Assembly (NCBI GenBank): GCA_963797675.1 | Contig: CAWCQQ010000002.1 | Location: 2,542,001-2,606,000 of the forward strand | DNA: 64,000 nucleotides | Direction of reading: 5' to 3' | Origin: DASQPR01 sp963797675 | Lineage (GTDB): Bacteria; Actinomycetota; Actinomycetes; Mycobacteriales; Micromonosporaceae | In this document: one piece after another, positions 25,437 through 35,355 of the stretch | How positions within the stretch are numbered: position 1 is the stretch's first letter | Layout: every line of letters starts with the position of its first letter | Program-made: the position numbers and the translations under genes | Notes under the pieces: generated by a model | What the model was told of the DNA's origin: nothing | The model's database searches: none | The model's input: only the letters and a program-made list of their open reading frames with translations

Positions 25437-26332
25437 TCAGGCGCAGGCGGCCAGCCACGAGCGCGTCGCATCGGTCAGGCGAGCGTGCCGCTCGGCATCG
25501 TGGGTGTCCCAGGTCAGGAACGCCGCCGCGTGCACGGCCGAGTACAGCGCCAGGTTTGCCCGCTCGACGTCGCTCGGACCCCAGAGACGGATGAGTTCGT
25601 CCACATAGAACCGTCCCGGCTCGCCGACGTCGCTGAGCATCGCGACCTGCGTCAGAGCGAGCCAGTACATCGGATCGCCGTAACACACGACGTCGAAGTC
25701 GACGACGCCCTGCAGCGCACCGCGGTAGATGATCACGTTCTTGATGGTCAGGTCGTCCAGAAAGCAGACCGGTTCGACGGCGGCCAGCCGGGGTGCGGCG
25801 CCGATCAAGCGCGGCGGCGATCTCCGGTGGCACGCCGGTACGGTCGGCGCGAACGGCATCGATCCAGGTGTCATGGTGACCGTGCCCGCCGATCGGCAGG
25901 AATCCGTAACTGTGGCCGGGCGGCAACGTCGCAGCGAGGCGCTCGTACGTCGACGATCTGCCCGGCCAGCCGGGACATCTGCGCCCGGGTCATCGATACC
26001 GCCTCGAATCGCAGATCCCGGCCGGGAAACGCGTCGGTCACCATCAGCGCGAGCGGTGACCGGGCACGGGTGAGATCGACGCCGAGCACCTGCGGGACCG
26101 GTAGTCCCAATCGCCGCAGCGTCTCCAGGTTGGCGAGCGCCCCGGAGTAGAGCGCGGGATCGGGGTGGCCGCGGACGATGACGTAGCGATGGTCGAGGCG
26201 TACCCGGTAGACGACGCTGCCGTGCCCGAACGTCATCCGTTCCAGCGATTGCACGGTTCCGCCGACAGCCTCGACGGCGATGCGCCGGATGTCCTCCTCG
26301 ATGCCGTCGGGCGCAGGAACGGTACCGCTCAT
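25437..26332 (-). CDS. Aminoglycoside-phosphotransferase-like kinase (two frameshifts)
   Basis: About 297 residues after removing one base near 25935 (gacgtacg) and one near 25805 (gcgcttgatc). The N-lobe reads MSGTVPAPDGIEEDIRR, LERMTFGHGSVVYRV and VIVRG. The C-lobe has PVCFLDDLTIKNVIIY in place of the canonical HGD-x4-N loop and GVVDFDVVCYGDP as the metal-binding DFD. The APH family phosphorylates antibiotics, choline, sugars or other small molecules; this subgroup is of unknown substrate, and the missing catalytic-loop His is normal for it. It stands alone between the ABC exporter and the RecB-type nuclease. Confidence 0.8.
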
Positions 26333-26372
26333 CCGCCGAACCTACGTGCGCAAAGCCGCCGGCCGCACGCGA

Positions 26373-27261
26373 TTATTCGACGTCGCGGCTGTCTACCGGC
26401 TGGACCGGCAGGATCGGGCCGATCTCGGTCGGGTACGGCGGGGGAGTGCCACCGAACGCCGGGCACAGCGCCTGGTGCGCACACCAGTCGCACAGGCGCC
26501 CCGGCGTCGGCGGGAACTCGCGTGCCTCGCGAGCCCGGTTGATCGCCGCCCACAGCGCGATCACGGTCTTCTCGAACCGGGCCAGTTCCTCGACATCGGG
26601 GGTGAAGTCGCAGATCTCGCGATCCTTCAGGTAGATCAGGCGCAGCACCGACGGGACGACACCACGGGTGCGCCAGAGCACGAGCGCGTAGAACTTCAGC
26701 TGGAACAGTGCGCGCGCCTCGAACGCCTCGCGCGGGGCGCCACCGGTCTTGTAGTCGACCACCCGGATCGCGCCGCCGGGCGCCACGTCGAGCCGATCGA
26801 TGTAACCGCGCAGCTGCAATTGACCGTCGTCGACGTCGGCCGAGACCAGGAACTCGCGCTCGGCCGGAGCCAGCCGGGTCGGGTCCTCCATCTCGAAGTA
26901 GCCGTCGAGCAGGTGACCGGCGGAGGCAAGGAAGGCCGGGAGGCCGTCGGCCGTGACGACCTCGTTGAGTTCGGATGCTTCGGCGAGCAGCCGCTGCCAC
27001 TGCGGCTCGATCAGCGCGGCCGCGGCGGCCGGGGTGCGCTCGGCCGCGTCGAGGTCGAACAACTTCTCCAACACCGCGTGGACGAGCGTGCCGCGGGCCT
27101 GGTCGGCGGTTGCCGGCTCGGGGATCCGGTCGATGCTGCGCAGGCGGTAGAGCAGCGGGCAGGTCTTGAAATCGCCGGCCCGGGATGGCGACAGTGACGC
27201 TCGGAAACGGGAATCGCTGAGTTCGGCGGGTGCATGCCTGGGAAACGTCCGATGCCGTCAT
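26373..27261 (-). CDS. RecB-family PD-(D/E)XK exonuclease with Fe-S cysteines (one frameshift)
   Basis: After deleting one C in tttcccagg near 27241, a 295-residue protein results: MTASDVSRHAPAELSDSRF, SPSRAGDFKTCPLLYRLRS and onward. The nuclease core is RVVDYKTGGAPREAFEA (Asp and Lys of the catalytic triad), preceded by the LRGYIDRLDV strand. One cysteine near the N-terminus and C-x2-C-x5-C at the end (CDWCAHQALC) form the four-cysteine Fe-S cluster typical of AddB/RecB-like nucleases. It is a stand-alone nuclease often found next to the site-2 protease and proteasome genes in actinobacteria. It is divergent from the protease gene. Confidence 0.85.
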
Positions 27262-27344
27262 GTCTGGAGCGTAAAGCACCCGACCGACAGAACGCGCGGG
27301 CGGTGATCATGAAGTTGCGCCGGCGCGGGTACGATGAGCGACAG

Positions 27345-28488
27345 ATGGACGCCGACGCGAACTCCGAGCAGCCGCCGCGCAGCAGGCGCCCCGGCGCGCT
27401 TCAGGTCGCCCGGATCGGCGGCATCCCGATCTACCTGACCGCATCGTGGATCCTGCTGGCACTGATCCTGATCGTCGGATACGGGCCGTACGTCGGCGGC
27501 GGGCACACCGGGATCACCGCGTACCTGCTGGGTTTCAGCATCGTGGTGAGCCTGATGCTGACCGTACTGCTGCATGAACTTGGTCATGCGGCCGCGGCCC
27601 GGCGCTATGCGGTCGGCGTTCGTGGCATCACGCTCGAACTTCTCGGCGGCTTCACCGAGTTGGAGCGGGAGGCGCCGACGCCGCGTGCCGAGGCGGTGAT
27701 CGCGCTGTCCGGACCGGCGGTGTCGTTCGTGCTCGCGTTCGCTGCCGGTGCGCTGCTGTTCGTGACCGACCGTGGCACGATCCTGGGCGGCTTGATGTTC
27801 CAGATCGCCGCGACGAACGCGATCGTGGCCGTGTTCAACGTGCTGCCGGGGCTGCCGCTCGACGGCGGGCGGGCGTTGCGGGCCGGTGTCTGGCAGATCA
27901 CTCGGGATCCGCACCGAGCCGAGATCGTCGCGAGCTGGGGCGGCCGGGTGATCGCGATCGTCACGATCGTGGTCGGCCTGGTGCTGTACGGGCGCAACCG
28001 GGCCGGTCTGGGCGTCGTCGGTCTGCTGTTCTTCGGGCTGGTCGCGATGACGATGTGGCGCGGCGCGAACCAGTCGATGCGGTACGCGCTGCTCAAGCAG
28101 CGCTTGCCGGCCATGAACGCCGGTGCGATGGCCCGGCCGCTGCATCCTGGTGTCTTCGGGGACACCGCTCGCCGAGGCGCTGCGCCAGCGCGACCAGGCG
28201 CAGCCGACGCAGACGGTGCTCGGCATCTCCGATTCCGCCGGGCGAGTGATCGGGCTGGTCAACCCGCGTGCGGTCGCCGCGGTGCCGCTGGAGCGCCGGC
28301 CGTGGATCGACGTGGACGCGGTCGCCCGGACGGTGACGCCGGCGCAGCGCATCCCGGCCGCGGCGACCGGCCCGGACGTCCTCGCGGCGGTTCAGGCCAA
28401 CCCGGACGGCGACCTGCTCGTGACCGTGGGCGAGGATGTCGTAGGCGTCCTGCTGGTGACGGACGTGATCACGATGCTCAACACGTGA
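27345..28488 (+). CDS. M50 site-2 protease family metallopeptidase with C-terminal CBS-like region (one frameshift)
   Basis: A polytopic zinc protease of about 380 residues after removing one base near 28150. The zinc motif HELGH lies at residues 77-81 in a transmembrane helix, and the third ligand is in the second motif NVLPGLPLDGGRAL. About six helices are followed by a soluble C-terminal part (TPLAEALRQRDQ, VGVLLVTDVITMLNT) resembling paired CBS motifs. Such enzymes cleave membrane substrates such as anti-sigma factors. It precedes trmI in the same direction, with a large hairpin between the genes. Confidence 0.87.
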
Positions 28489-28515
28489 GCTAAAACCGTC
28501 GAGGAGTGTTCTGTC

Positions 28516-29532
28516 ATGTCTGACCACAAGGCTCCCGGTCCCATGGCAACTGCCACGGGACCGGAGCCGGCGTGCGGATACCCGCCGAAACGATCGTGGG
28601 ACACGCGCACAGCGGTCCGTTCCGGATCGGCGACCGCGTGCAGCTGACCGATCCCAAGGGGCGGCGCAACACGTTGACGCTGGAGGCCGGGCAAGGTCTA
28701 CCACACGCACCGGGGTCTGCTGCCGCACGACGATCTGATCGGTCTGCCGGACGGCAGCGTGGTCACGTCGTCCGGCGGCACGGCCTATCTGGCGCTGCGC
28801 CCGCTGCTGGCCGACTACGTGCTGTCGATGCCGCGCGGTGCGCAGGTCATCTACCCGAAGGACGCCGCGCAGATCGTCGCGATGGGCGATATCTTCCCGG
28901 GCGCGAAGGTGCTCGAGGCGGGCGCCGGCTCGGGCGCGCTGAGCTGCTCGCTGCTGCGAGCCGTCGGCGCGCACGGACAGCTGCATAGCTATGAGGTGCG
29001 CGATGACTTCGCGAAGATCGCCGTCCGCAACGTCGAGGCGTTCTTCGGCGCACCGCACCCGGCCTGGACGCTGCACGTCGGCGACGTCGCGGACTGCACC
29101 GAGGTCGGCTACGACCGGATCATCCTGGACATGCTCGCCCCCTGGGAGATGATGGACCTGCTGGAGCGGGCGCTGGTGCCGGGCGGTGTGTTCATCGGCT
29201 ACGTGGCGACCACGCCCCAGCTGTCCGAGCTGATGGAGACGTTGCGGGAGCGCGGCGGCTTCACCGAGCCGCGGGCCTGGGAGACGCTGGTGCGCGACTG
29301 GCATGCGGACGGGCTCGCGGTCCGGCCGGACCATCGCATGATCGCCCATACCGCGTTCCTGATCACGTCCCGTAAGCTCGCACCCGGAGTGGTGGCGCCG
29401 ATGCGGCGCCGCAAGCCGAGCACGGGCGCGGCGGCGTACGCGAAGCGTAGGGCCGCACAGACCGGCGCGGCCGAGCTGGCTGCCGACGCGTTGGCGCTGC
29501 GACGCGGCGGAGCAGGACATATCGGCGGATGA
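28516..29532 (+). CDS. tRNA (adenine-N1)-methyltransferase TrmI family (two frameshifts)
   Basis: Catalyses N1-methylation of adenine 58 in the tRNA T-loop. The best start is the ATG with gaggag nine bases upstream; one missing base near 28571 and one extra near 28690 (gccgggcaag) then join MSDHKAPGPMATATGPEPA to FRIGDRVQLTDPKGR and KVYHTHRGLLPHDDLIG. The catalytic domain is continuous after that: VYPKDAAQI-type lead, SAM loop VLEAGAGSGALSCSLL, and DRIILDMLAPWEM as the DxxxxPW-like motif. The last 30 residues are basic and poorly ordered. It is usually next to arc in actinobacteria, as here. Confidence 0.88.
28530..28568 (+). other. Long imperfect hairpin inside the 5' end of trmI
   Basis: ggctc/gagcc, cggtccc/gggaccg and tggca/tgcca pair in series around an AC loop (17 base pairs, one bulged C, one A-C mismatch). 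The hairpin covers codons 5-18 if trmI begins at 28516, or lies just before the GTG at 28572 if that is the start. It may attenuate or terminate transcription from the protease gene, or mask translation. Confidence 0.55.
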
Positions 29533-29541
29533 GATGGATCG

Positions 29542-30118
29542 ATGACGATGGCGTCGTTCGGAAGTGAGCTGCCCGCGGTTTTTCCGGACTGGTCGCCGTA
29601 TCCGGATCTCGACTCGGCTGCTCGGGCCTACCTGCGCGACCCCGAGGTGGCGCTGGACGCGCTGATCGGCGTGCTGGGCGGCGCCACCGTGCTCGGCTTC
29701 ACGCTGGAGCGGTTCGTCAACGAGGTCAACGGCGTCTGGCAGGAGGTCGTCATCTGCGACGGCACCCGGCTGATCCTGTGGCACGGCGAGGACGTACCGC
29801 CCGGCGACGGCCCGGCCGGCTCGATGACGTCGTCGCTGCGGGTGGTGCCGCTGTCGGCGGTCACCGAGGTCGGCTGCCGGCGGCGGTTGACCCGGCTGAA
29901 CGGCTCGGCCGTCCGGGTCGACAGCGCGGACGTCTACTTGCTGCTCAGCTCGCTCGACGAGGCGGGCTTCAGCGGCGTTGGACGACGCCGGGACCGTGCT
30001 GCGCCACGACGCGCTGCGTTTCGGCAAGACGCTGGACGACGGCGGTCCCGGACAGATCGCCCGGCTTGAGGAGTTTGCCCGGCTTGTCGCCTCGATGGTC
30101 GGGCGTCCGTTGATGTAA
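29542..30118 (+). CDS. Conserved hypothetical protein of the proteasome neighbourhood (one frameshift)
   Basis: A protein of about 191 residues after removing one base near 29980 (agcggcgttggac). It opens MTMASFGSELPAVFPDWSPYPDL, has DALIGVLGGATVLGFTLERFVN, and ends ARLEEFARLVASMVGRPLM. It is cytoplasmic and slightly acidic. The GARTRLILWHGEDVPP-like segment and the position between trmI and a ferredoxin gene match a conserved but unnamed actinobacterial protein. No function is known to me. Confidence 0.65.
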
Positions 30119-30121
30119 CGC

Positions 30122-30438
30122 CGGCGTGCAGGCGGCTCGCGGGCCGGCGACCTCGACGTCGTCGGACGAGCGCGACCACGTGGATACAGTCGCCGGGGCA
30201 CTCCTTGGCCGCGTCGATGACCTCCAGCCGCAGGTGCGCCGGCACATCCGTACGCGGCGCCGGGTGCCAGCATCAGCTCGCCGTCGCCGTCCTTCACGTA
30301 GGCCAGGCCGTCGATGTCGAACTCGAAGACCTCCGGCGCATACTGGACGCACAGGCCGTCGCCGGTACACAGGTCCTGGTCGACCCAGACCCGCAGGTCG
30401 TCCGTATCGACGCTTGCTGTCTTCTCCTCGACCGTCAC
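30122..30438 (-). CDS. Ferredoxin (frameshifted; 3' end unresolved)
   Basis: The start is clear: MTVEEKTASVDTDDLRVWVD, then the cluster ligands in CTGDGLCVQYAPEVFE. An extra base near 30262 shifts the frame; the rest continues as PAHLRLEVIDAAKECPGDCIHV, supplying the last cysteines. The spacing C-x5-C ... C-x3-C suits a 3Fe-4S or 4Fe-4S ferredoxin of about 100 residues, as used with cytochromes P450. No stop occurs in any frame before the convergent gene's stop, so the end given is approximate. It is divergent from arc. Confidence 0.75.
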
Positions 30439-30658
30439 ACCACGACGCTACCCGACCGTGCTTCCGCCGTATCACAGTGTCTGGCAAGCCGGCGGCGATT
30501 TGGGAATGCCGACGGCGATCCGATTTTCGGGAAAGTCGTGCGTGACGTGAGTGCCGCGAGGGGTCAGACGGGGCCACGAGCAGTTAGTGTAGAGACCAGC
30601 GCGGCACAGGTTTGCTCACCCGTATCGCAGGACGCACTAGCCCCCGGGGAGGTGGGAC

Positions 30659-32428
30659 GTGGCACGTAGCGACGACGCGGAGACGCGCGCCGCGCGGTGG
30701 GAGAAGGAAGCCCATGATCTCTCCACCCAGGTCGCGTTCCTTCAAGAGGAACTCGCCCTGGCTCGGCGCAAGTTGACCGAAAGCCCTCGACACGTACGTC
30801 AGCTGGAGGAGCGACTCGCGGCGACCCAGGCGCAGACTGGCCCGGCTGACCGAAAACAACGAGCGCCTGGTCGCCACGCTCAAGGAGGCGCGCGGCCAGA
30901 TCGTCACGCTCAAGGAGGAGATCGACCGGCTCGCCCAGCCGCCCAGCGGCTACGGCGTGTTCCTCGCCAAGCACGAGGACGGCACGGTCGACATCTTCAC
31001 CGGCGGCCGCAAGCTGCGGGTGGCCGTGTCGCCGTCGATCGACATCGAGACGCTCAGCCGCGGCCAGGAGGTCCTGCTCAACGATGCGCTGAACATCGTC
31101 GACGCGTTCGGGTTCGAGCGCTCCGGCGAGGTCGTCATGCTCAAGGAGATCCTCGAGGGCGGCGACCGGGCCCTCGTCATCTCGCACGCCGACGAGGAGC
31201 GCATCGTCTACCTCGCCGACACGCTGGTCGGATCGCGCGCTGCGCGCCGGCGACTCGCTGATGATCGAGCCGCGCTCGGCGTACGCCTACGAGCGGATCC
31301 CGAAGAGCGAGGTCGAGGAGCTCGTCCTCGAAGAGGTCCCCGACATCGACTACACCGACATCGGCGGCCTCGACCGGCAGATCGAGCAGATCCGCGACGC
31401 CGTCGAGCTGCCGTTCCTGCACGCCGACCTGTTCCGCGAGCACCAGCTGCGTCCGCCGAAGGGCATCCTGCTCTACGGCCCGCCCGGCTGCGGCAAGACG
31501 CTGATCGCCAAGGCGGTCGCCAACTCGCTGGCCAAGAAGATCGCCGAGCGGCGCGGCGAGAAGACGCACACCAGCTACTTCCTCAACATCAAGGGCCCGG
31601 AGCTGCTCAACAAGTACGTCGGCGAGACCGAGCGGCACATCCGGCTGATCTTCCAGCGGGCTCGGGAGAAGGCCGGCGAGGGCACGCCGGTCATCGTGTT
31701 CTTCGACGAGATGGACTCGGTCTTCCGCACCCGCGGCTCGGGCGTCTCCTCCGACGTGGAGAACACGATCGTTCCGCAGCTGCTCTAGCGAGATCGACGG
31801 CGTCGAGGGCCTGGAGAACGTCATCGTGATCGGCGCGTCCAACCGCGAGGACATGATCGACCCGGCCATCCTGCGCCCCGGCCGGCTCGACGTGAAGATC
31901 AAGATCGAGCGTCCGGACGCCGAGGCGGCGAAGGACATCTTCTCCAAGTACATCCTGACCGGGCTGCCGCTGCACGCCGACGACCTGGCCGAGCACGGCA
32001 ACGACCGGGACGCCTGCGTGGCCGCGATGATCCAGGCGACCGTGCTGCGGATGTACTCCGAGACCGAGGAGAACCGGTTCCTCGAGGTCACCTACGCCAA
32101 CGGTGACAAGGAGGTCCTGTACTTCAAGGACTTCAACTCCGGCGCCATGATCCAGAACATCGTCGACCGCGGCAAGAAGATGGCGATCAAGGAGTTCCTG
32201 TCCTCCGGGCGCAAGGGTCTGCGGCTGCAGCACCTGCTGGACGCGTGCGTCGACGAGTTCCGGGAGAACGAGGACCTGCCGAACACCACCAACCCGGACG
32301 ACTGGGCCCGGATCTCCGGCAAGAAGGGCGAGCGGATCGTCTACATCCGCACGCTCGTCTCCGGCGGCAAGGGCGCCGAGGCCGGCCGCGCGATCGACAC
32401 GGTCAGCAACACCGGTCAGTACCTGTAA
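30659..32428 (+). CDS. arc: Proteasome-associated AAA ATPase ARC/Mpa (three frameshifts)
   Basis: Hexameric unfoldase that recognises Pup and feeds substrates into the 20S core; 588 residues after repair. In order: an N-terminal coiled coil (ALARRKLTE..., about residues 15-85) that binds Pup, tandem OB domains (YGVFLAKHEDGTVDIFTGGRK), Walker A LYGPPGCGKTLIAK, Walker B PVIVFFDEMDSVF, and the C-terminal GQYL tail that docks onto the proteasome. Extra bases lie near 30836 (cagactgg), 31232 (tcgcgcgctg) and 31785 (ctctagcg, creating a false stop). GTG start with gggaggtggga upstream. Each lesion is one inserted base, and the gene is otherwise perfect. Confidence 0.95.
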
Positions 32429-32449
32429 AAGATCCTAAAAGTTCACTAA

Positions 32450-32490
32450 CGCGGTACGGGTGTCGCACGTGAGTGTGGCACCCGTACGCG
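32450..32490 (+). terminator. Hairpin terminator after arc
   Basis: cgcg-gtacgggtg pairs with cacccgtac-gcg (12 base pairs, one bulged G, 16-base loop) and is followed by ttt. It starts about 20 bases after the arc stop and precedes dop, so it probably separates the two transcripts partly or fully. Confidence 0.6.
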
Positions 32491-32610
32491 TTTCCGGGCT
32501 GTTGCGCATTCCGCTCGCGGCAGAAGGACTGGTGCGGCAATTGACGCACCGACGCTCTAGGCTCGGTACGTACCGCTGGCTTACGTGCACGACAGGGCAG
32601 AGGCGAAGAC

Positions 32611-34131
32611 ATGACAGTACGGCGGATCATGGGCACCGAGGTCGAGTACGGCATCGCCGTGCCCGGCCAGCCCGGCGCGAACCCGATGGTGACGTCGTCC
32701 CAGATCGTGAACGCCTACGCGGCCCGTCCGGAGCTGGCCAAGGGTGGCCGCGCACGGTGGGACTACGAAGAGGAGTCGCCGCTGCGCGACGCCCGCGGAT
32801 TCAGCTACTCCGGCGCCCTCTACGACCCGGCCGAGGCGCTCGCGGACGAGGACGTCGGCCTGGCCAACGTGATCCTGACCAACGGCGCCCGGCTCTACGT
32901 CGACCACGCCCACCCGGAGTACTCGACGCCCGAGTGCACGAACCCGCGCGACATCGTGCTGTGGGACAAGGCCGGCGAGCGGGTCATGCACGAGGCGGCG
33001 AAACGGGCCGCCAGCGTGCCGACGCTGCCCCCGATCAACCTCTACAAGAACAACACCGACAACAAGGGCGCCTCGTACGGCACCCACGAGAACTATCTGA
33101 TGGCCCGCTCGACGCCGTTCGCGGACATCGTCGCGCAGCTGACGCCGTTCTTCGTGACCCGGCAGATCATCTGCGGCGCCGGCCGGGTCGGCATCGGCCA
33201 GGACGGCTCGACCGCCGGCTTCCAGCTCTCGCAGCGCGCCGACTTCTTCGAGGTCGAGGTCGGCCTCGAGACGACGTTGAAACGGCCGATCATCAACACC
33301 CGCGACGAGCCGCACTCCGACGCCGACAAGTACCGCCGGCTGCACGTCATCATCGGCGACGCCAACCTGTCCGAGATCTCGACGCTGATGAAGGTCGGCA
33401 CGACCTCGCTCATCCTCGCGATGATCGAGGCGAAGGCGCTGACCAACGAGCTGTCGATCGCCGATCCGGTCGGCGAGCTGAAGAACATCAGCCACGATCC
33501 GACGCTGAGCCACCGGGTCCGGATGCGCGACGGGCGCCGCCTGACCGCGCTCGACGTGCAGTGGGCGTTCTTCGAGCGGGCATCGTCGTTTGTGGAGGAT
33601 CGCGGCGGCGCGGACGAGGCGACCGCCGAGATCCTGCAGCGCTGGGAGGCGATCCTGGACCAGCTCGGCCGCGACCCGATGGGCCTCGCCGACCAGCTCG
33701 ACTGGGTGGCCAAACTGCGCCTGCTGGAGGGCTACCGCGATCGCGAGGATCTCGGCTGGGCGTCGCCGAAGCTGCAACTCGTCGACCTGCAATACTCCGA
33801 CGTACGGCCGGAGAAGGGCCTCTATCACCGGCTGGTCGCACGCGGCTCGATGCAGACGCTGTTCACGCCGGAGGAGATCCGGACCGCGATGGTCGAGCCG
33901 CCGGCCGACACGCGGGCCTATTTCCGCGGCCGCTGCCTGGCGCAGTACAGCTCCGAAGTGGTCGCGGCGAGCTGGGATTCGGTCATTTTCGACGTCGGCC
34001 GGGACTCGCTGGTCCGGGTTCCGATGATGGAACCCGAGCGGGGCACAAAAGCGCACGTCGGACACCTTTTCGACCGGTGCGCGACCGCGAAAGATCTGCT
34101 GGAAGCGATCACGTCCAACCCAACGCCGTAG
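32611..34131 (+). CDS. dop: Depupylase/Pup deamidase Dop
   Basis: A 506-residue carboxylate-amine-ligase-like enzyme that deamidates the C-terminal Gln of Pup and removes Pup from proteins. The Mg-ATP glutamates are in MGTEVEYG (Glu10, Glu12). The nucleophile-region aspartate is Asp98 in YVDHAHPEYSTPE, inside the strand shared with PafA. The Dop loop (residues about 40-80) is present, which distinguishes it from PafA, as do the conserved KNNTDNKGASYGTHENY and PIINTRDEPHSDADKYRRLH blocks. The frame is intact throughout. The start fits ATG within ggcgaagacATG. Pup follows 46 bases later. Confidence 0.96.
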   Translation: MTVRRIMGTEVEYGIAVPGQPGANPMVTSSQIVNAYAARPELAKGGRARWDYEEESPLRDARGFSYSGALYDPAEALADEDVGLANVILTNGARLYVDHAHPEYSTPECTNPRDIVLWDKAGERVMHEAAKRAASVPTLPPINLYKNNTDNKGASYGTHENYLMARSTPFADIVAQLTPFFVTRQIICGAGRVGIGQDGSTAGFQLSQRADFFEVEVGLETTLKRPIINTRDEPHSDADKYRRLHVIIGDANLSEISTLMKVGTTSLILAMIEAKALTNELSIADPVGELKNISHDPTLSHRVRMRDGRRLTALDVQWAFFERASSFVEDRGGADEATAEILQRWEAILDQLGRDPMGLADQLDWVAKLRLLEGYRDREDLGWASPKLQLVDLQYSDVRPEKGLYHRLVARGSMQTLFTPEEIRTAMVEPPADTRAYFRGRCLAQYSSEVVAASWDSVIFDVGRDSLVRVPMMEPERGTKAHVGHLFDRCATAKDLLEAITSNPTP

Positions 34132-34177
34132 CGGCGAGGTAGGTTTTTACTAGATTCAATGCTGAGGGAGGCATCTG

Positions 34178-34396
34178 ATGGCTACCCGCGACACCGGCGG
34201 TCAGTCGCAGTCGGGCAAGGCCCGGCGCGACTCCGAGGTCGAAGACGAGGCCGCACCGGCCGTCAACCCTGAGGTTGCCGAGCGGCAGGAGAAGCTCACC
34301 GAGGACGTCGACGATCTGCTCGACGAGATCGACTCGGTGCTGGAGGAGAACGCCGAAGAGTTCGTGCGTGGATATGTGCAAAAGGGTGGCCAGTGA
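34178..34396 (+). CDS. pup: Prokaryotic ubiquitin-like protein Pup
   Basis: A 72-residue, disordered and acidic modifier that is conjugated to lysines to mark proteins for the proteasome. It ends VRGYVQKGGQ, the hallmark GGQ tail; the terminal Gln means Dop must deamidate it before PafA can use it. The ARC-binding helix is LTEDVDDLLDEIDSVLEENAE. The ATG has gagggagg seven bases upstream, and tagatt at 34151-34156 is a plausible -10 box. Its stop overlaps a gtgagcgagcgagcg repeat common in actinomycetes. Confidence 0.96.
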   Translation: MATRDTGGQSQSGKARRDSEVEDEAAPAVNPEVAERQEKLTEDVDDLLDEIDSVLEENAEEFVRGYVQKGGQ

Positions 34397-34457
34397 GCGA
34401 GCGAGCGAACGAAGGTTGCAGGATCTGACGATGCGGAACGCTAGAGGGAGCGTCACG

Positions 34458-35301
34458 ATGACCGACCGCCTAACTGAGGACCGCCCGGGCACCTGCCGGA
34501 CGCGTACCGACCGCGGGTGTCTCGTCGTTCACCGATTTCCTCGGCCGGACGTCGCCGCATCTGCTGCCGGGCAATCGGCCGCTGCCGTCGGGCACGGCCG
34601 CCGACCTCGCGCCGCACGCGACCACGATCGTGGCGATCAGCTGCGTCGACGGCGTGGTGATGGCCGGTGACCGGCGCGCGACCATGGGCAACCTGGTGGC
34701 CAGCCGCGATATCGAGAAGGTGCACACCGCCGACGCCTACTCGTGCATCGGGATCGCCGGCACCGCGGGCGTCGGTCTCGAGCTGATGCGGCTGTTCAAG
34801 GTCGAACTCGAGCACTACGAGAAGATCGAGGGCACGGTGCTCTCGCTCGACGGCAAGGCGAACCGGCTCGCCACGATGGTCCGCAACAACCTGCCGGCGG
34901 CGATGCAGGGTCTGGCGGTGATCCCGCTGTTCGCGGGCTTCGACCTCGATGCGACCGACCCGGCGAAGGTCGGCCGGATCTTCAGCTTCGACGTGGCCGG
35001 CGGCATCTACGAGGAGACCGGATACGACGCGATCGGCTCCGGCTCGCTGTTCGCGAAGTCGTCGCTGAAGAAGCGGTGGCGGCACGGCGTCACGACCGCC
35101 GAGGCGACCCGGCTCGCGGTCGAGGCGCTCTACGACGCGGCCGACGACGACACCGCGACCGGCGGCCCGGACCTGATCCGCAAGATCTTCCCGGTGGTGA
35201 TGACCGCGACCGCACAGGGCACGCACAAGCTCTCCGACAGCGAGACCAGCGCGTTCGCCGAGGCCGTCGTCGCCGAGCGCACGGCCGCGCCCACACCGTA
35301 G
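34458..35301 (+). CDS. prcB: Proteasome beta subunit PrcB (one frameshift)
   Basis: Catalytic subunit of the 20S core; 280 residues after removing one G in cccgggcacc near 34488. The propeptide (about 54 residues, MTDRLTEDRP...SSFTDFLGRTSPHLLPG) ends before the TTIVAISC strand, whose first Thr becomes the N-terminal nucleophile on autocleavage. Supporting residues follow: GDRRAT, the lysine-bearing region around IEKV, and the GSGSLFAKSSLK loop. The ATG has agaggga upstream. The stop is about 55 bases before prcA, and both are in the pup operon. Confidence 0.94.
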
Positions 35302-35355
35302 TTTCCGCAACCTTTCGACTTCCCGACCGTTCCGACCGCGAGGAGAACGTACGCC

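Noticed and set aside
28093..30438. Very long minus-strand open frame (781 codons) over trmI and its neighbour
   Set aside because: It is the Arg/Pro-rich shadow of the plus-strand genes; only its first 60 or so codons (the ferredoxin) are real.
31761..31800. In-frame TAG in arc after PQLL as a programmed stop, readthrough or frameshift site
   Set aside because: The gene has two other one-base insertions and the downstream frame resumes exactly at SEIDGVEGL; no slippery sequence or pseudoknot was seen, and many neighbouring genes show the same kind of lesion.
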